53,691 nucleotides of DNA from Aquidulcibacter sp. (GCF_020253525.1 NZ_JADCBK010000007.1:1-53691), one strand, 5' to 3'. Positions 7,778-18,169 are shown, counted from the first letter of the stretch. Made by a program: numbers and translations. The notes: generated by a model not told the origin, from the letters alone.

Positions 7778-8167
7778 ATGGCGTTCTTATCGGCGATTTC
7801 GATTCTGGTTGCAGACTATGATGAAGCGATTGCTTGGTACCGTTCCAAGCTTGGCTTTGAGCTGATCGTCGATACCCCCATGGGCGGGGGCAAACGGTGG
7901 GTCGTGGTCGCCCCGAGCGGTGACGCGCAAACACGCATCATTTTGGCCAAAGCGTCCGGACCAGAGCAGACCGCCTTAATCGGTCGACAAATGGGCGGAC
8001 GGGTCGGTTTCTTCCTGCAAACAGACCGGTTTGACGAGGATTATGCCGCCATGATCGAGGCGGGTGTGGTGTTTCGGGAAGCACCGCGGCATGAAGCCTA
8101 TGGGAAAGTCGTGGTGTTTGAAGATTGTTATGGCAATGGTTGGGACCTTATTGAGCCCGCCGACTAG
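7778..8167 (+). CDS. VOC family protein (glyoxalase/dioxygenase fold)
   Basis: 129 residues from the ATG at 7778, which has AGGGGG just upstream; the longer frame reaches into the SDR gene and is rejected. Single VOC domain: AISILVADYDEAIAWYRSKL, then KRWVVVAPSG and VVFEDCYGNGWDLIEP with the conserved metal-site Glu region. Such proteins are lactoylglutathione lyase-like or resistance proteins; function here is unassigned. It is probably co-transcribed with the SDR. Its last 20 bases overlap the convergent acyltransferase gene. Confidence 0.8.
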   Translation: MAFLSAISILVADYDEAIAWYRSKLGFELIVDTPMGGGKRWVVVAPSGDAQTRIILAKASGPEQTALIGRQMGGRVGFFLQTDRFDEDYAAMIEAGVVFREAPRHEAYGKVVVFEDCYGNGWDLIEPAD

Positions 8168-9233
8168 ATCCTCGTAGCCACAAGCGTGCGGGCTCCTCGA
8201 TCACATAATGGGCAAGCGCTGATACCAGCATCAATAGACCCGTCATAACGACAATCGTTAGAAGATTGATGGGTATTGGCGTGCCCAGAACCCCTGCAAG
8301 ATTCTGCATCGCCATAAAGACGGGCACATGCAGAATGAAGATCGCATAGGACCACCCACCCAGCTTGACCATGAGGGGTGCGTCTAGGCCGGTGCCGACA
8401 CCTGACCCGGGCTTTGTCACATCGCGCGCGGCCAAGCCAATCACCAAAAGCGCGCCCCCCAGAGCGACCATGGCTGTCGTCAAACCAAAGAAGGCGCCGC
8501 TGACCGCGATCAAGGCTCCCAACAACAAGAGCCGAAGCGCGTTGCGCGAGGACAAGTGCCACGTCTCAAAAACAACACGAGCTGCCACACCGACCAAAAT
8601 GACAGAGGCCCCGCGCAAAATGCCCAGATCAGCGGTGGATTGCGTCATGGTCCGGCCGAGAAGAAGACGAAAGCCCAGATCAATCAACAAGACCAGAGCC
8701 ACACTTAGGAAAAAGAACAACCAAGGCCGGTGCCGCAGCTTTGCAGCAATCCAAAGAAAAGCGGGAAATAGCAGATAGCCAAAAAATTCAGCGCTAATGG
8801 TCCAGCCCGGAAAATTCCAAACCCCGGCACCTGGAACGCCCCAAGCCTGCAACAAAAAGACGTTGGCGACGAGCCCGAGGGCCGTGAAATTACGGGCTTC
8901 GTCGCCTTTTCCGACGAGATGGGCCGCCAAAACCAAGCCTGCCAAAATGGCGAGCGCCAAAAGATGTAACGGATAGAGCCGCGCAACGCGGGCCCGCATG
9001 AAAGTTGGAAAGTGAAATTTCGCTTTGCTGCGTGCCCAATAAATATGGGCCAAGACAAAGCCGGACAGAACGAAGAATATGTCCACGCGCGCGACACCGG
9101 CCTTCATAATCGGCCAAGATCCAAAGCCTGCGTGATCGTACATGTCACCTAAATGGAAGACAGCAATCCAGATAGACAAAAGAAAGCGGAGCCCGGTCAA
9201 ACTGTCGAAAGTTTCGGGACGGGTGTTAGTCAA
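8148..9233 (-). CDS. Acyltransferase 3 family membrane protein
   Basis: About 361 residues if started at the TTG at 9233; the frame is open to an ATG at 9368, but the extra 45 residues are not hydrophobic and lie before the usual family start. Family hallmarks: LTGLRFLLSIWIAVFH with the catalytic His, VDIFFVLSGFVL, and RARVARLYPLHLLAL, followed by eight or more membrane helices. These proteins transfer acetyl or other acyl groups to exopolysaccharide, lipopolysaccharide or peptidoglycan across the inner membrane. The acceptor is unknown. It is divergent from a polysaccharide deacetylase-fold gene. Confidence 0.82.
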   Translation of the reverse strand: MTNTRPETFDSLTGLRFLLSIWIAVFHLGDMYDHAGFGSWPIMKAGVARVDIFFVLSGFVLAHIYWARSKAKFHFPTFMRARVARLYPLHLLALAILAGLVLAAHLVGKGDEARNFTALGLVANVFLLQAWGVPGAGVWNFPGWTISAEFFGYLLFPAFLWIAAKLRHRPWLFFFLSVALVLLIDLGFRLLLGRTMTQSTADLGILRGASVILVGVAARVVFETWHLSSRNALRLLLLGALIAVSGAFFGLTTAMVALGGALLVIGLAARDVTKPGSGVGTGLDAPLMVKLGGWSYAIFILHVPVFMAMQNLAGVLGTPIPINLLTIVVMTGLLMLVSALAHYVIEEPARLWLRGSSRRAQ

Positions 9234-9391
9234 AATAGGATTCCACAAATAGAATAATCGGATGGAGGAGCCATCCCTTGAGCTTAAGCCCTTGAAGAGG
9301 CATCCATCATGGTGCGGCGGGGTCTGCTTGACAAGGCCGCTGGCGGGCGGCAGGTCTGCGTCTTGCAATTCTAAGGCATAGGGCCGCGCTC

Positions 9392-10300
9392 ATGACTGTC
9401 ATCCCGTCCCATTTTCGTTGGCCAAATGGCACCAAGCTTGCCGTGTCTCTTGTAATCAATGTGGAAGAAGGTGCCGAACAAAACATCCGCGATGGCGATA
9501 AAGGGCCTGAACCCGTGGACGAATTAGGGGCCGTACCTAACAGGCCCATGCGCGTCTATGGGAATGAAAGCAATTATCACTATGGCATCAAGGCAGGTTG
9601 GCCCAGAATCCGCGACCTGTTTGACTCCTATCAATTTGCGCCCACGATCACAGCTGCCGCTTTGGCGCTGGAACGCGCACCGGAAGTCGCAGCCGATATT
9701 GTCGCGCGAAACTGGGAAGTTGCGGCCCATGGCTATCGCTGGAGCCACCAATTCTGGATGGATGAAGACAAAGAACGCGCCTTTATCACAAAGGCACGCG
9801 ATTCCCTGGAGAAGACGACGGGGCAAAGGCCAGTGGGTTGGCTCTCACGCTATCTTCTGACCGACCAGACACGGCGGATTTTGGCCGAAGAGGGCTTTAC
9901 CTATCATATGGATGATTATTCCGGCGATATGCCCTTTTGGGACCGTGTTGAGACCCAGCAGGGGATCAAGCCCATGCTGATTACGCCCTATGCCATCGAC
10001 ACCAATGATATGAAAATGTGGGTCGCCCCGGCCATGCAACCATGGGATTGGGCAGAGTATGCCATCCAGAGTTTCGACGCCCTGCTAGCTGAAGCCCGTC
10101 GCGGGCACGCGCGCGTCCTTAATATCGGCCTGCACTTGCGGATCGTGGGTCGCCCGGGGCGAATTGGTGCCCTGGACCGCATTCTGGCCCATATCAAAGC
10201 ACATGAGCACGAGGTTTTCGTGGCTGGTCGCAATACGCTTGCCGAAGCCTTTGCCGCGCAAGTTCCGTTTGGAACCTACACGCGCGCGCAACCTTGCTGA
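9392..10300 (+). CDS. Polysaccharide deacetylase family protein (PuuE-like)
   Basis: 302 residues. The opening SLVINVEEGAEQNI, the NYHYGIKAGWPRI segment, and VAAHGYRWSHQFW resemble the PuuE/allantoinase-like branch of the NodB-fold deacetylases rather than peptidoglycan deacetylases; no signal peptide is present. PuuE acts as a metal-independent allantoinase in ureide catabolism. The typical NodB metal Asp-Asp pair is replaced here by V-E-E, in line with that branch. No other purine genes are nearby, so the substrate stays open. Confidence 0.72.
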   Translation: MTVIPSHFRWPNGTKLAVSLVINVEEGAEQNIRDGDKGPEPVDELGAVPNRPMRVYGNESNYHYGIKAGWPRIRDLFDSYQFAPTITAAALALERAPEVAADIVARNWEVAAHGYRWSHQFWMDEDKERAFITKARDSLEKTTGQRPVGWLSRYLLTDQTRRILAEEGFTYHMDDYSGDMPFWDRVETQQGIKPMLITPYAIDTNDMKMWVAPAMQPWDWAEYAIQSFDALLAEARRGHARVLNIGLHLRIVGRPGRIGALDRILAHIKAHEHEVFVAGRNTLAEAFAAQVPFGTYTRAQPC

Positions 10301-10400
10301 AAAGTTACTTGACCGCAACGCGTGTGATCTCGTGACTACAAGCCAGTTTCCAATGCGCCAAAGGATAACCTCTGGCGTCCATTTTGAATGGAGCATTTAT

Positions 10401-13244
10401 ATGCGTCGATTGACAAAAGCCCTCTTGGTTTCCCTCATTGCACTGTCGGCGCAGCCAGCCTTGGCCCAAATCGCGCCCCTTCCGGGCTTTCCGCAGGACC
10501 GGTACAAGGACTTTAAGGCCGACCCAGCTGTGACCTATGGCACCCTGCCTAATGGGATGCGCTATGCGATCAAGAAATGGCCAACGCCAAAGGGCGAAGT
10601 CGCCATTCGCCTGCGGATTGCGGCCGGCTCGCTCAATGAAGAGGACAATCAGTCCGGCCTCGCCCACTTCCTTGAGCACATGGCGTTTAATGGCTCTGAA
10701 AATGTGCCTGAGAGTGAGTTTGACAAAATTCTCGCCCGGGAAGGCTTGGCCTTTGGCCCCGATACCAATGCCTATACCAGCTGGGACGAGACGGTTTATC
10801 AATTAGACATGCCCAAGGCGGAAAAGCTGGAATTGGGTCTGTCCATGATGCGCGAAACAGCCGGACGCCTGACCCTCAATCCAGAAGCGATTGATCGCGA
10901 GAGAGGGATTATCCAATCTGAAGAGCGGGCGCGTGAAAACCCGGGCTTCCGCCAGTTCCGCGCCTTTGCCGCGCAAGCCCTAGATGGCACCCGCATCCCA
11001 AGCCGCTTTCCCATTGGCGACATGAAGGTGGTGCGCGAAGCCCCAAGAGAGCGCTTTGTCGACCTCTACAAGCGTTTTTACACCCCTCAGCGTGCGTTTC
11101 TGGTTGTGGTGGGTGATGTCGACCCAAAGGCCGCTGAAGCTCTGATCAAGGCGCAATTCGCCAATTGGGAACAACCCAAAGACGCGGGCAAGGACCCCGA
11201 CTTGGGCACCCCAAAGCGCGAACCAGGCTCGGTGAAGATATTCTTGGAGCCCCAGCTCGCAACTGCTGTCAGCCTGTTCAATGTAAAGCCCTATGTCGCC
11301 GAACCAGACACCAGCGCCAATCGGCGCGAGGACCTGCTCTTGGCTCTCGCGCATCGCATGGTGAATACACGGCTAGAGCGGATTGCGCGGCGCGAGGGCT
11401 CACCCATCACAAGTGCGTCCATCAGCTCAGGCGCTTGGTTTGATGCGGCACGCATCGCGTCAATTGAAACCACGGCGACCACACCGGCCAAATGGCGTGA
11501 AGCGCTTGATATTGCAGATGGCGAGTTGCGCCGTGCTTTAAGCTTCGGCTTCACGGAGGATGAGTTTTCGGTCGCTTTGGCCGACACGCGGGAAGGATAT
11601 CGCCGAGCTGCTGCTCAAGCCGGGGCAGCCAGATCCGCTGATCTGGTCGATGAAATCCTTTCGAGTTTTGGTGAGGATGCGGTCCATACCACGCCAGCAG
11701 ATGATTTAGCATGGTTTGAAAAGGTGGCCAGCACGTTGAACCCGCAAGCGGCTTTGGCGGAGTTAAAGAAGGCCTGGGGCACAGATGTGCCAGAGCTATT
11801 TGTCTCAACAGGCGAGGCCATAGAGGGTGGTGAAGCCGCTGTTCAAACCGCCTACCAAGCCCTGCGCGCCAAACCGGTCAGCGCGCCTAAAGCAGAAGCC
11901 AAGGCACAGTGGGACTATGTGAACTTTGGTCCGAAAGGGACCGTGACAGAGGCAGTCCTCTTGGCCGACATGGGTGTCACCCAAATGCGCTTTGCCAATC
12001 AGGTGCGCCTCATCGTCAAGCCAACTAAGTTTGAGGAAGGCCGCGTCCGCGTCCAAGTCAATTTTGGCGAAGGACAATTGGCGCTTCCCGCAGACCAGCC
12101 GGGGCTGGCCTTCGCCATTGATGCAGCCTTTATCGCAGGCGGACTTGGCAAGTTAGATGCGGATGCACTGGAGCGAGCACTGGCTGGGCGCAGTGTTGGA
12201 CAGGGCTTCTTCATTGGCGAAGAAAGCTTCAGCTTCGCCAGCTCAACCACCGCTGCGGATTTGGGACTACAAATGCAGGTATTTGCCGCTTTCTTGACGG
12301 ATCCTGCATGGCGACCCAATGGCATTGCACGCCTAAAGGCCTCAAAAGACGCAATTTATCGCCAGATTGATACGACGCCGGGCAGCGTCTGGGGAACACA
12401 AGGCGAATATGTCCTGCTTGCCAACAACCCGCGCTTTGCCTTCCCAACTGCAGAACAATTTGACCAATTGACCTTGGAAAAGGCCAAGTCTGTGGTGGAT
12501 GCGGCGCGGAAAAATTCCGCGATTGAAATCCTGATCGTCGGGGACACCACGGTGGAGGCAGCCCGTGACGCCGTTGCCGCCACGTTCGGGGCTTTACCGG
12601 CTCGACTGGCCACGCCCCCTGCCCGTACGGAGGCCCGCAAAGTTGAATTCCCTGCAGGTCGAGGCACGACCATCCTGAACCACAAGGGTCGGCCAGATCA
12701 GTCACTCGCCATGGTCTATTGGCCTATGCGCGATTATGGCGATGGACGCGAGGCACGCGGTGTTCGCATCCTGACGGCCATTCTTCAAAACCGACTGACC
12801 GAGGTGATCCGGGAAGAATTGGGCGACACTTATTCGCCCGGTGTCGATTGGGCACCATCGCGTGTCTTCCCGGGCTATGGCCGAATTGGCGCACTCGCAG
12901 AAGTCAAACCAGAAGATAGCGATAAGGTCATTGCCGCTATGGAGGCGATTGCTGCAGATTTGGCCGCCGGAAAGATCGAGGATGACCTGTTCCAACGGGC
13001 ACGCCGGCCCTTGATCGCCGATTTTGATGAAACCACGGCCAATAATCCTTGGTGGCTGGGCGCTTTAGACCAAGCCAGCTTTGACCGGCAGCGCCTTGTT
13101 CGTATTCGTGAGGCGAAGGATCAATATGCTTCAACGACATTGGACGATGTGAAAGCTCTCGCCAAGCGCTATTTGGACCCATCCAAAGCCCGCTTGATCA
13201 AGGTTTTGCCGACCGCTGCCGCTAAAGAGGCCAAAAAGCCCTAA
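10401..13244 (+). CDS. M16 family zinc metallopeptidase, exported
   Basis: 947 residues from the ATG at 10401, with GGAG seven bases upstream; the frame extends further upstream but that part is not protein-like. Residues 1-22 are a signal peptide (LIALSAQPALA). The inverted zinc motif HFLEH is at residues 89-93, and the downstream Glu region ERGIIQSEERARENP fits the third ligand. Two tandem M16 halves (about 40-450 and 500-930) make up the pitrilysin-like clamshell; only the first has HxxEH, as usual. It probably degrades peptides in the periplasm or outer membrane. It overlaps epmA tail to tail by four bases. Confidence 0.88.
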   Translation: MRRLTKALLVSLIALSAQPALAQIAPLPGFPQDRYKDFKADPAVTYGTLPNGMRYAIKKWPTPKGEVAIRLRIAAGSLNEEDNQSGLAHFLEHMAFNGSENVPESEFDKILAREGLAFGPDTNAYTSWDETVYQLDMPKAEKLELGLSMMRETAGRLTLNPEAIDRERGIIQSEERARENPGFRQFRAFAAQALDGTRIPSRFPIGDMKVVREAPRERFVDLYKRFYTPQRAFLVVVGDVDPKAAEALIKAQFANWEQPKDAGKDPDLGTPKREPGSVKIFLEPQLATAVSLFNVKPYVAEPDTSANRREDLLLALAHRMVNTRLERIARREGSPITSASISSGAWFDAARIASIETTATTPAKWREALDIADGELRRALSFGFTEDEFSVALADTREGYRRAAAQAGAARSADLVDEILSSFGEDAVHTTPADDLAWFEKVASTLNPQAALAELKKAWGTDVPELFVSTGEAIEGGEAAVQTAYQALRAKPVSAPKAEAKAQWDYVNFGPKGTVTEAVLLADMGVTQMRFANQVRLIVKPTKFEEGRVRVQVNFGEGQLALPADQPGLAFAIDAAFIAGGLGKLDADALERALAGRSVGQGFFIGEESFSFASSTTAADLGLQMQVFAAFLTDPAWRPNGIARLKASKDAIYRQIDTTPGSVWGTQGEYVLLANNPRFAFPTAEQFDQLTLEKAKSVVDAARKNSAIEILIVGDTTVEAARDAVAATFGALPARLATPPARTEARKVEFPAGRGTTILNHKGRPDQSLAMVYWPMRDYGDGREARGVRILTAILQNRLTEVIREELGDTYSPGVDWAPSRVFPGYGRIGALAEVKPEDSDKVIAAMEAIAADLAAGKIEDDLFQRARRPLIADFDETTANNPWWLGALDQASFDRQRLVRIREAKDQYASTTLDDVKALAKRYLDPSKARLIKVLPTAAAKEAKKP

Positions 13245-14293
13245 ACAACACCCGTCCATAAAACGTCTTCAAGGCGTCGGGCACCACTTGCCAAGACCGC
13301 CAAACGATCAAAGCCCAGGGCCACACCGCTGGCCTTGGGCATTTTTGTAAGGGCAGCCAGAAAATCCTCATCTAAAGGATAGCGCTCGCCATAAATGGCT
13401 TGTTTTGCATCCATATCCGCTTCAAAGCGGGTGCGTTGCTCAACCGCATCGGTCAGTTCGCCAAAGCCATTGGCAAGCTCTACCCCACAGACATAGAGCT
13501 CAAAACGTTCTGCCACCCGCGGATCAGAGGGGTTTCTGCGGGCCAGAGCGGCCTCACTCATGGGATAGGAATGCAAGACGCATGGGGCGTCAAAACCCAG
13601 ATTGGGTTCGATCTTTTGCACCAGAATTTTGGAAAAGAGATCAGACCATGTGTCTGACTCATCCGTCGAGACCCCGGTCTGGATGGCTTGGGCGCGCAAA
13701 TGGCTTGCATCTTCTTGGCCATCCAAACCGATACTGGCCAGAAGGTCGATTTGGGTGTAGCGATCAAAGGCTTCTGCCAAGCTTAAACGTATGGGTTCGG
13801 CGGCAAAAGGCACGTGATGGCCGCGCCATGTGAAGTGGTCGGTTGGAACGGCCAAGGCCGCAACCCGCAATAGGGCAAGGCAATCTTCAATCACAATCTG
13901 CCAATCAGCACCTGCCCGATACCATTCCAGCATGGTGAACTCAGTTGCATGCAAGGGGCCCGCCTCGCGATTGCGAAACACGCGGGCAAAATCAAAGATT
14001 TTTTCCTCGCCCGCCGCCAAAAGTTTCTTGCAGGCAAATTCCGGGCTTGTGTGCAGATAGAGCGGTGTTGGCACCCCGTCTGGGGCAAGCCTTGTTGTTG
14101 CAAGACCATGCAAATGGGTCTCATTGCCGGGGGAAACCTGCAATTGTCCGGCCTCGATTTCACAAAAGCCCTCAGCCTCAAACCAGGCGCGCATCGCCTT
14201 CTTGATCCGGTTGCGCGCCAGAAGAAAGGGCCTGCGATCGGCATGGCGACTGGCCTCCCACCATGGGCTCTGCGGCACATCTGATCGACTCAT
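13241..14293 (-). CDS. epmA: Elongation factor P beta-lysyl transferase EpmA (GenX/PoxA)
   Basis: 350 residues; class II lysyl-tRNA-synthetase-like catalytic core without anticodon-binding domain. Motif 2 (ARVFRNREAGPLHATEFTMLEWY) and motif 3 (GVALGFDRLAVL) are clear. EpmA ligates (R)-beta-lysine or lysine to the conserved Lys of EF-P. The gene is divergent from efp with about 110 bases between starts, which supports the assignment. No epmB (lysine 2,3-aminomutase) lies in the window. Confidence 0.9.
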   Translation of the reverse strand: MSRSDVPQSPWWEASRHADRRPFLLARNRIKKAMRAWFEAEGFCEIEAGQLQVSPGNETHLHGLATTRLAPDGVPTPLYLHTSPEFACKKLLAAGEEKIFDFARVFRNREAGPLHATEFTMLEWYRAGADWQIVIEDCLALLRVAALAVPTDHFTWRGHHVPFAAEPIRLSLAEAFDRYTQIDLLASIGLDGQEDASHLRAQAIQTGVSTDESDTWSDLFSKILVQKIEPNLGFDAPCVLHSYPMSEAALARRNPSDPRVAERFELYVCGVELANGFGELTDAVEQRTRFEADMDAKQAIYGERYPLDEDFLAALTKMPKASGVALGFDRLAVLASGARRLEDVLWTGVV

Positions 14294-14403
14294 GCGTCAC
14301 CCATTTGGCGGATTGAGCGAGAAAGGTTAGAAGGCGCCCACATCACAAGATTTCCATGCTTTGGGCCGAAGTCGGATCAAAGCTCAGCACTGAAAGACAG
14401 ATT

Positions 14404-14976
14404 ATGGTCAAGGTCATCGCCTCCAGCCTTCGCAAAGGCAATGTTGTCGAACATACAGACGGCAAACTCTATGTCATTTTGACAACCCAGAACATCCATC
14501 CCGGCAAAGGCACGCCGGTGACCCAGGTCGAAATGCGTCGCATCACCGACGGCATCAAAATGACCGAGCGCTTTAAGACCACGGACCAAGTGGAAAAGGC
14601 CTTCGTGGAAGAAAGCAAGTTCAACTATCTTTATGACGATGGCACCGCCCACGTCTTCATGAACCCAGACAATTATGAGCAGGTTTTGGTTCCCCATGCG
14701 GTCTTGGGCGACGACGCAGCCTATCTGCAAGAAAACATGGAAGTTTATCTGACCATCTTCAACGAAACCCCGCTGGCAGCTGTTTTGCCAACCCGCGTGA
14801 CTTTGGAAATCGTCGATACCGAGCCTACCATGAAGGGCCAAACCGCTTCTTCGTCCTACAAGCCTGCTATGCTTTCAAACGGCGTGCGCACCATGGTGCC
14901 TCCTTATATTGCAACCGGCACACGCATTGTCGTTCTCACTGAGGATGGCTCTTACGTTGAGCGCGCAAAGGACTAA
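14404..14976 (+). CDS. efp: Translation elongation factor P
   Basis: 190 residues from the ATG at 14404; a longer frame from 14356 adds an unconserved leader. EF-P relieves ribosome stalling at consecutive prolines. The KOW-like N-domain carries the loop HPGKGTP with Lys35, the residue modified by EpmA in the E. coli-type pathway. The C-terminal OB domains end with [17 protein letters not shown]. The neighbouring epmA implies Lys modification. The 25-proline tract in the protease at the right edge of this window would be a demanding EF-P client. Confidence 0.95.
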   Translation: MVKVIASSLRKGNVVEHTDGKLYVILTTQNIHPGKGTPVTQVEMRRITDGIKMTERFKTTDQVEKAFVEESKFNYLYDDGTAHVFMNPDNYEQVLVPHAVLGDDAAYLQENMEVYLTIFNETPLAAVLPTRVTLEIVDTEPTMKGQTASSSYKPAMLSNGVRTMVPPYIATGTRIVVLTEDGSYVERAKD

Positions 14977-15010
14977 GCTGCAAGCTTGCTATTAGGGTGG
15001 AGGGGATAAT

Positions 15011-16762
15011 ATGCGCCAAATTCTAGTTTCCGGTTTGGCGCTCTGCCTCGCAGCCTGTGCGGCAAGTCCAGCCGCCACACCCCCAATAGCTCTCAAGCCT
15101 GCTGCCACGATGCCGGAGGCCAAGCCTGCAGGCGTGTGGACCCATGGCGGCATGATTGCCGCAGCCAACCCGTTGGCGGTGGAAGCTGGTCTTGAAATCC
15201 TGCGCGCTGGCGGGTCGGCGGTTGATGCGGCAATCGCCGTACAAACAGCCTTGGGTTTGGTGGAGCCCCAATCCAGCGGCATAGGTGGCGGCTCCTTCAT
15301 GCTACATTATGACGCTGAGACAGGCGATGTAGTGGCCTATGATGGCCGCGAAGTTGCCCCAGCCGCAGCTACCGACCGCTTGTTTCTAGACGATGCAGGC
15401 AACCCCTTGCCCTTCTGGACGGCGGTTAAGTCCGGTCGCTCGCAAGGTGTGCCCGGGGCAGTCGCGATGCTGCATATGGCGTGGAAAGAGCATGGCAAAT
15501 TGCCATGGAGCCGCAGCTTTCAACCCGCGATTAAACTGGCAAGCGACGGATTTAAGATTTCACCGCGCTTGAACGGAGTTGCCACCCAGCTCAAGCGTAT
15601 CACCGAACCCGGTCCTGATGTGATGTCCTATCTGATGGATAGCACTGGCACACCTTTGCCTGCCGGCACGCTTTTGAAAAATGCGGCCTATGCCGACACG
15701 CTAACCCAAATTGCCAATCAAGGGCCAAAGGCCTTTTATGAGGGCCCGATTGCTGCCGACATCGTTGCGCGGTCTGGACAAGCGCCGATGCCCGGCACCT
15801 TGTCACTGGAAGATTTGAAAGCCTATAAACCCAACAAGCTTGAGCCGATTTGCCGCGCTTATCGGGAGCGCAAAGTGTGCGGGATGGGGCCACCGTCTTC
15901 TGGCGGGATTGGCGTGATGGCCACCTTGGGCATTTTGGAAAACTTCGACATGGGCGCGACCGGCCCGAATGATCCCCTTGGCTGGCATCGCTTTATTGAA
16001 GCCCAGCGCTTGGCCTATGTGGATCGCGACACCTATGTTGCAGATGACCGCTATGTGGCTGTGCCCATCGCAGGCCTGCTCGATGCAACCTATCTGAAGA
16101 GCCGCGCCGCCCTCATCTCTGACACCGCAACCATGAAGACGGTTGAACCTGGCGAGCCACCCGGCGCGGTTAAGCGCGGTCGGGATGCAACTGGCAACGT
16201 CTTTGGCACGACCCATTTCGTAATCGTCGATCAACGCGGCAATGTTGTGTCGATGACCACAACGGTTGAAAGCCTATTTGGCTCGCAACGCATGGTGCGC
16301 GGCTTCTTTCTGAACAACCAATTGACCGACTTTTCCTTCCGCAATGTCGATGCGAAGGGCGAACCAATCGCCAACGCGCCAGCAGGCGGCAAGAAGCCCC
16401 GCTCAAGCATGGCCCCCACTATCGTTTTCGATAAGGACGGCCATTTTGAACTGGCCGTAGGCTCACCCGGCGGCAATGCCATCATCGCTTATGTGGCCAA
16501 AGCCATGGTGGGCATGCTGGATTGGAACATGTCGCCCCAAGATGCAGTCGCGCTGCCCAATATTGTCGCACGTTCTAGCCCTGTGGCACTCGACCGCACG
16601 CGGGCAAGCCCCGAATTGATTAAGGGCCTAGAAGCCTTGGGCCAAACCTTCCGGGATGGCGGCGGGGCTGAGGGCTCTGGCCTGCATGTGGTTCGCTTGA
16701 CGCCACAAGGCCTAGTTGGTGGTGCTGATCCCCGCCGTGAAGGGGTGGCCCGCAAGCCTTAA
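15011..16762 (+). CDS. ggt: Gamma-glutamyltransferase, lipoprotein or periplasmic
   Basis: 583 residues. The N-terminus has a lipobox-like LCLAACAAS. The heavy-chain part holds GGSAVDAAIAVQTALGLVEP and the oxyanion and substrate segments; the autocleavage site is at GTTHFVIVD, where the Thr becomes the N-terminal nucleophile. SMTTTVESLFGS and the small-subunit SSMAPTIVFDKDG and GSPGGNAI motifs follow. The enzyme cleaves gamma-glutamyl bonds of glutathione and related peptides. GGAGGGG lies just ahead of the ATG. Probably periplasmic or membrane-tethered. Confidence 0.92.
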   Translation: MRQILVSGLALCLAACAASPAATPPIALKPAATMPEAKPAGVWTHGGMIAAANPLAVEAGLEILRAGGSAVDAAIAVQTALGLVEPQSSGIGGGSFMLHYDAETGDVVAYDGREVAPAAATDRLFLDDAGNPLPFWTAVKSGRSQGVPGAVAMLHMAWKEHGKLPWSRSFQPAIKLASDGFKISPRLNGVATQLKRITEPGPDVMSYLMDSTGTPLPAGTLLKNAAYADTLTQIANQGPKAFYEGPIAADIVARSGQAPMPGTLSLEDLKAYKPNKLEPICRAYRERKVCGMGPPSSGGIGVMATLGILENFDMGATGPNDPLGWHRFIEAQRLAYVDRDTYVADDRYVAVPIAGLLDATYLKSRAALISDTATMKTVEPGEPPGAVKRGRDATGNVFGTTHFVIVDQRGNVVSMTTTVESLFGSQRMVRGFFLNNQLTDFSFRNVDAKGEPIANAPAGGKKPRSSMAPTIVFDKDGHFELAVGSPGGNAIIAYVAKAMVGMLDWNMSPQDAVALPNIVARSSPVALDRTRASPELIKGLEALGQTFRDGGGAEGSGLHVVRLTPQGLVGGADPRREGVARKP

Positions 16763-16863
16763 GCATGACAGCTCTGGGCTAGCTTTAAGACCATGATAGC
16801 AAAGCCCCCGGATTTGCTCTAGGATGTTGATTGGCGGCGGCTTTCGCCCCATTGGGGGCGGCT

Positions 16864-18060
16864 ATGGCGCGACATCAACCACACTTTATCGCCACAGCTT
16901 TGGCTGGTCTCTGTCTGTTGTCAGGCTGTGTCACTGGCGCGCCTAGAGGTCAAAACCTAGCCGGAACGCTCGACACGCTTGTCCCAGCAGCCATGACCGC
17001 GACTGGGGCACGCGGCGTTGCAATTGCAGTTGTCTCGGACGGTAAGGTAACGCTGACGAAGACCTATGGCGTTCGAAATGCCGCTGGCGACCCCTTGGCT
17101 CCCGACACCATCATGTATGGAGCCTCATTGACCAAGGCGGCATTTGGCTATTTTGTTATGCAATTGGTTGATGAAGGCAAGCTCGATCTTGATACCACAA
17201 TTGACCATTATCTACCCCAGCCTTTGCCAAGCTATGATTCAGAAAGCGATGCAAACCGCTATGTGCCTTGGGCAGGGCTTGCCGAGGATGGGCGTTGGCG
17301 CAAAATCACACCGCGCATGTTGCTCACGCACAGTGCAGGCTTCCACAACTTCGCCTTTCTCGAGCCAGACGGAAAACTTCGAATCCATTTCGATCCAGGC
17401 GAGCGTTATGCCTATTCGGGCGCAGGGATCTTGTTACTCCAATTCGTGCTCGAACGCGGACTCGGTCTGGATGTCGGTGCTGAAATGCAGAGGCGGATTT
17501 TTGATCCTCAAGGCATGACCCGAACCAGCTTGATCTGGCGAACGGACTTCCGACCAAATCTCGCCAATGGGTTCGGCCAAGACGGCCAAGTCGAAGAACA
17601 TGATGAGCGCAGCAAGGTTCGCGCCTCAGGCTCGATGGACACCACAATTGAGGATATGGGGAAGTTGGCGGCGGCCTATGTGCGCGGTGACAAACTAAGC
17701 CCCAAGGCCCGCCAAGAGATGGTCAAAGGTCAGTTGCCAATTTCAACAAAGACCCAATTTCCTTCCCTTCAAACGCCTTTAGAACAAGCTCCATTCCCGA
17801 CCCTATCAGCAGGCCTTGGTGTGATCGCCTTCAATGGCCCGCAGGGACCTGGCTTTTACAAGGGCGGGCATAATGACACGACGGGCAATACCTGGATTTG
17901 CCTTGAAGCTGGGCGCAAATGTGTGGTTCTTTTGGCCAATGATGTGCGCGCAGAAGCAGCGTTTCCGGCGATTGTACAGGCAGTTCTGGGTGAAACCGGT
18001 GTGCCATGGGCTTGGGAATATGGGGACATGAAGTTTTTCCGACCGTCCGCCGCGAAATGA
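16864..18060 (+). CDS. Serine hydrolase, beta-lactamase/class C-like, lipoprotein
   Basis: 398 residues from the ATG at 16864; a TTG at 16831 with AGGA upstream is an alternative adding 11 residues. The signal ends with a lipobox CLLSGC. The nucleophile motif SLTK lies in YGASLTKAAFGY; the second motif is YAYSGAG (Tyr general base, in place of YxN); GGHNDT is near the third motif. This is the esterase / D-aminopeptidase / penicillin-binding-like group, not a proven beta-lactamase. LTHSAGFHNFAF is the familiar LTHTSG-type element of the family. Substrate unknown. Confidence 0.85.
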   Translation: MARHQPHFIATALAGLCLLSGCVTGAPRGQNLAGTLDTLVPAAMTATGARGVAIAVVSDGKVTLTKTYGVRNAAGDPLAPDTIMYGASLTKAAFGYFVMQLVDEGKLDLDTTIDHYLPQPLPSYDSESDANRYVPWAGLAEDGRWRKITPRMLLTHSAGFHNFAFLEPDGKLRIHFDPGERYAYSGAGILLLQFVLERGLGLDVGAEMQRRIFDPQGMTRTSLIWRTDFRPNLANGFGQDGQVEEHDERSKVRASGSMDTTIEDMGKLAAAYVRGDKLSPKARQEMVKGQLPISTKTQFPSLQTPLEQAPFPTLSAGLGVIAFNGPQGPGFYKGGHNDTTGNTWICLEAGRKCVVLLANDVRAEAAFPAIVQAVLGETGVPWAWEYGDMKFFRPSAAK

Positions 18061-18169
18061 CCAAAGCCCGACTGAAGTCTTGGCCTAAATGCAGAAACAC
18101 CTGCTTGTACATTGACCCTTATGCGCACTAGGGTCGGTCGTAAAACAAACTAGCCGAGGAAATGCCATC

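Noticed and set aside
10164-10400. Longer M16 peptidase frame overlapping the deacetylase gene
   Set aside because: The signal peptide begins at ATG 10401 with GGAG upstream; the earlier part is out-of-frame reading of the deacetylase gene.
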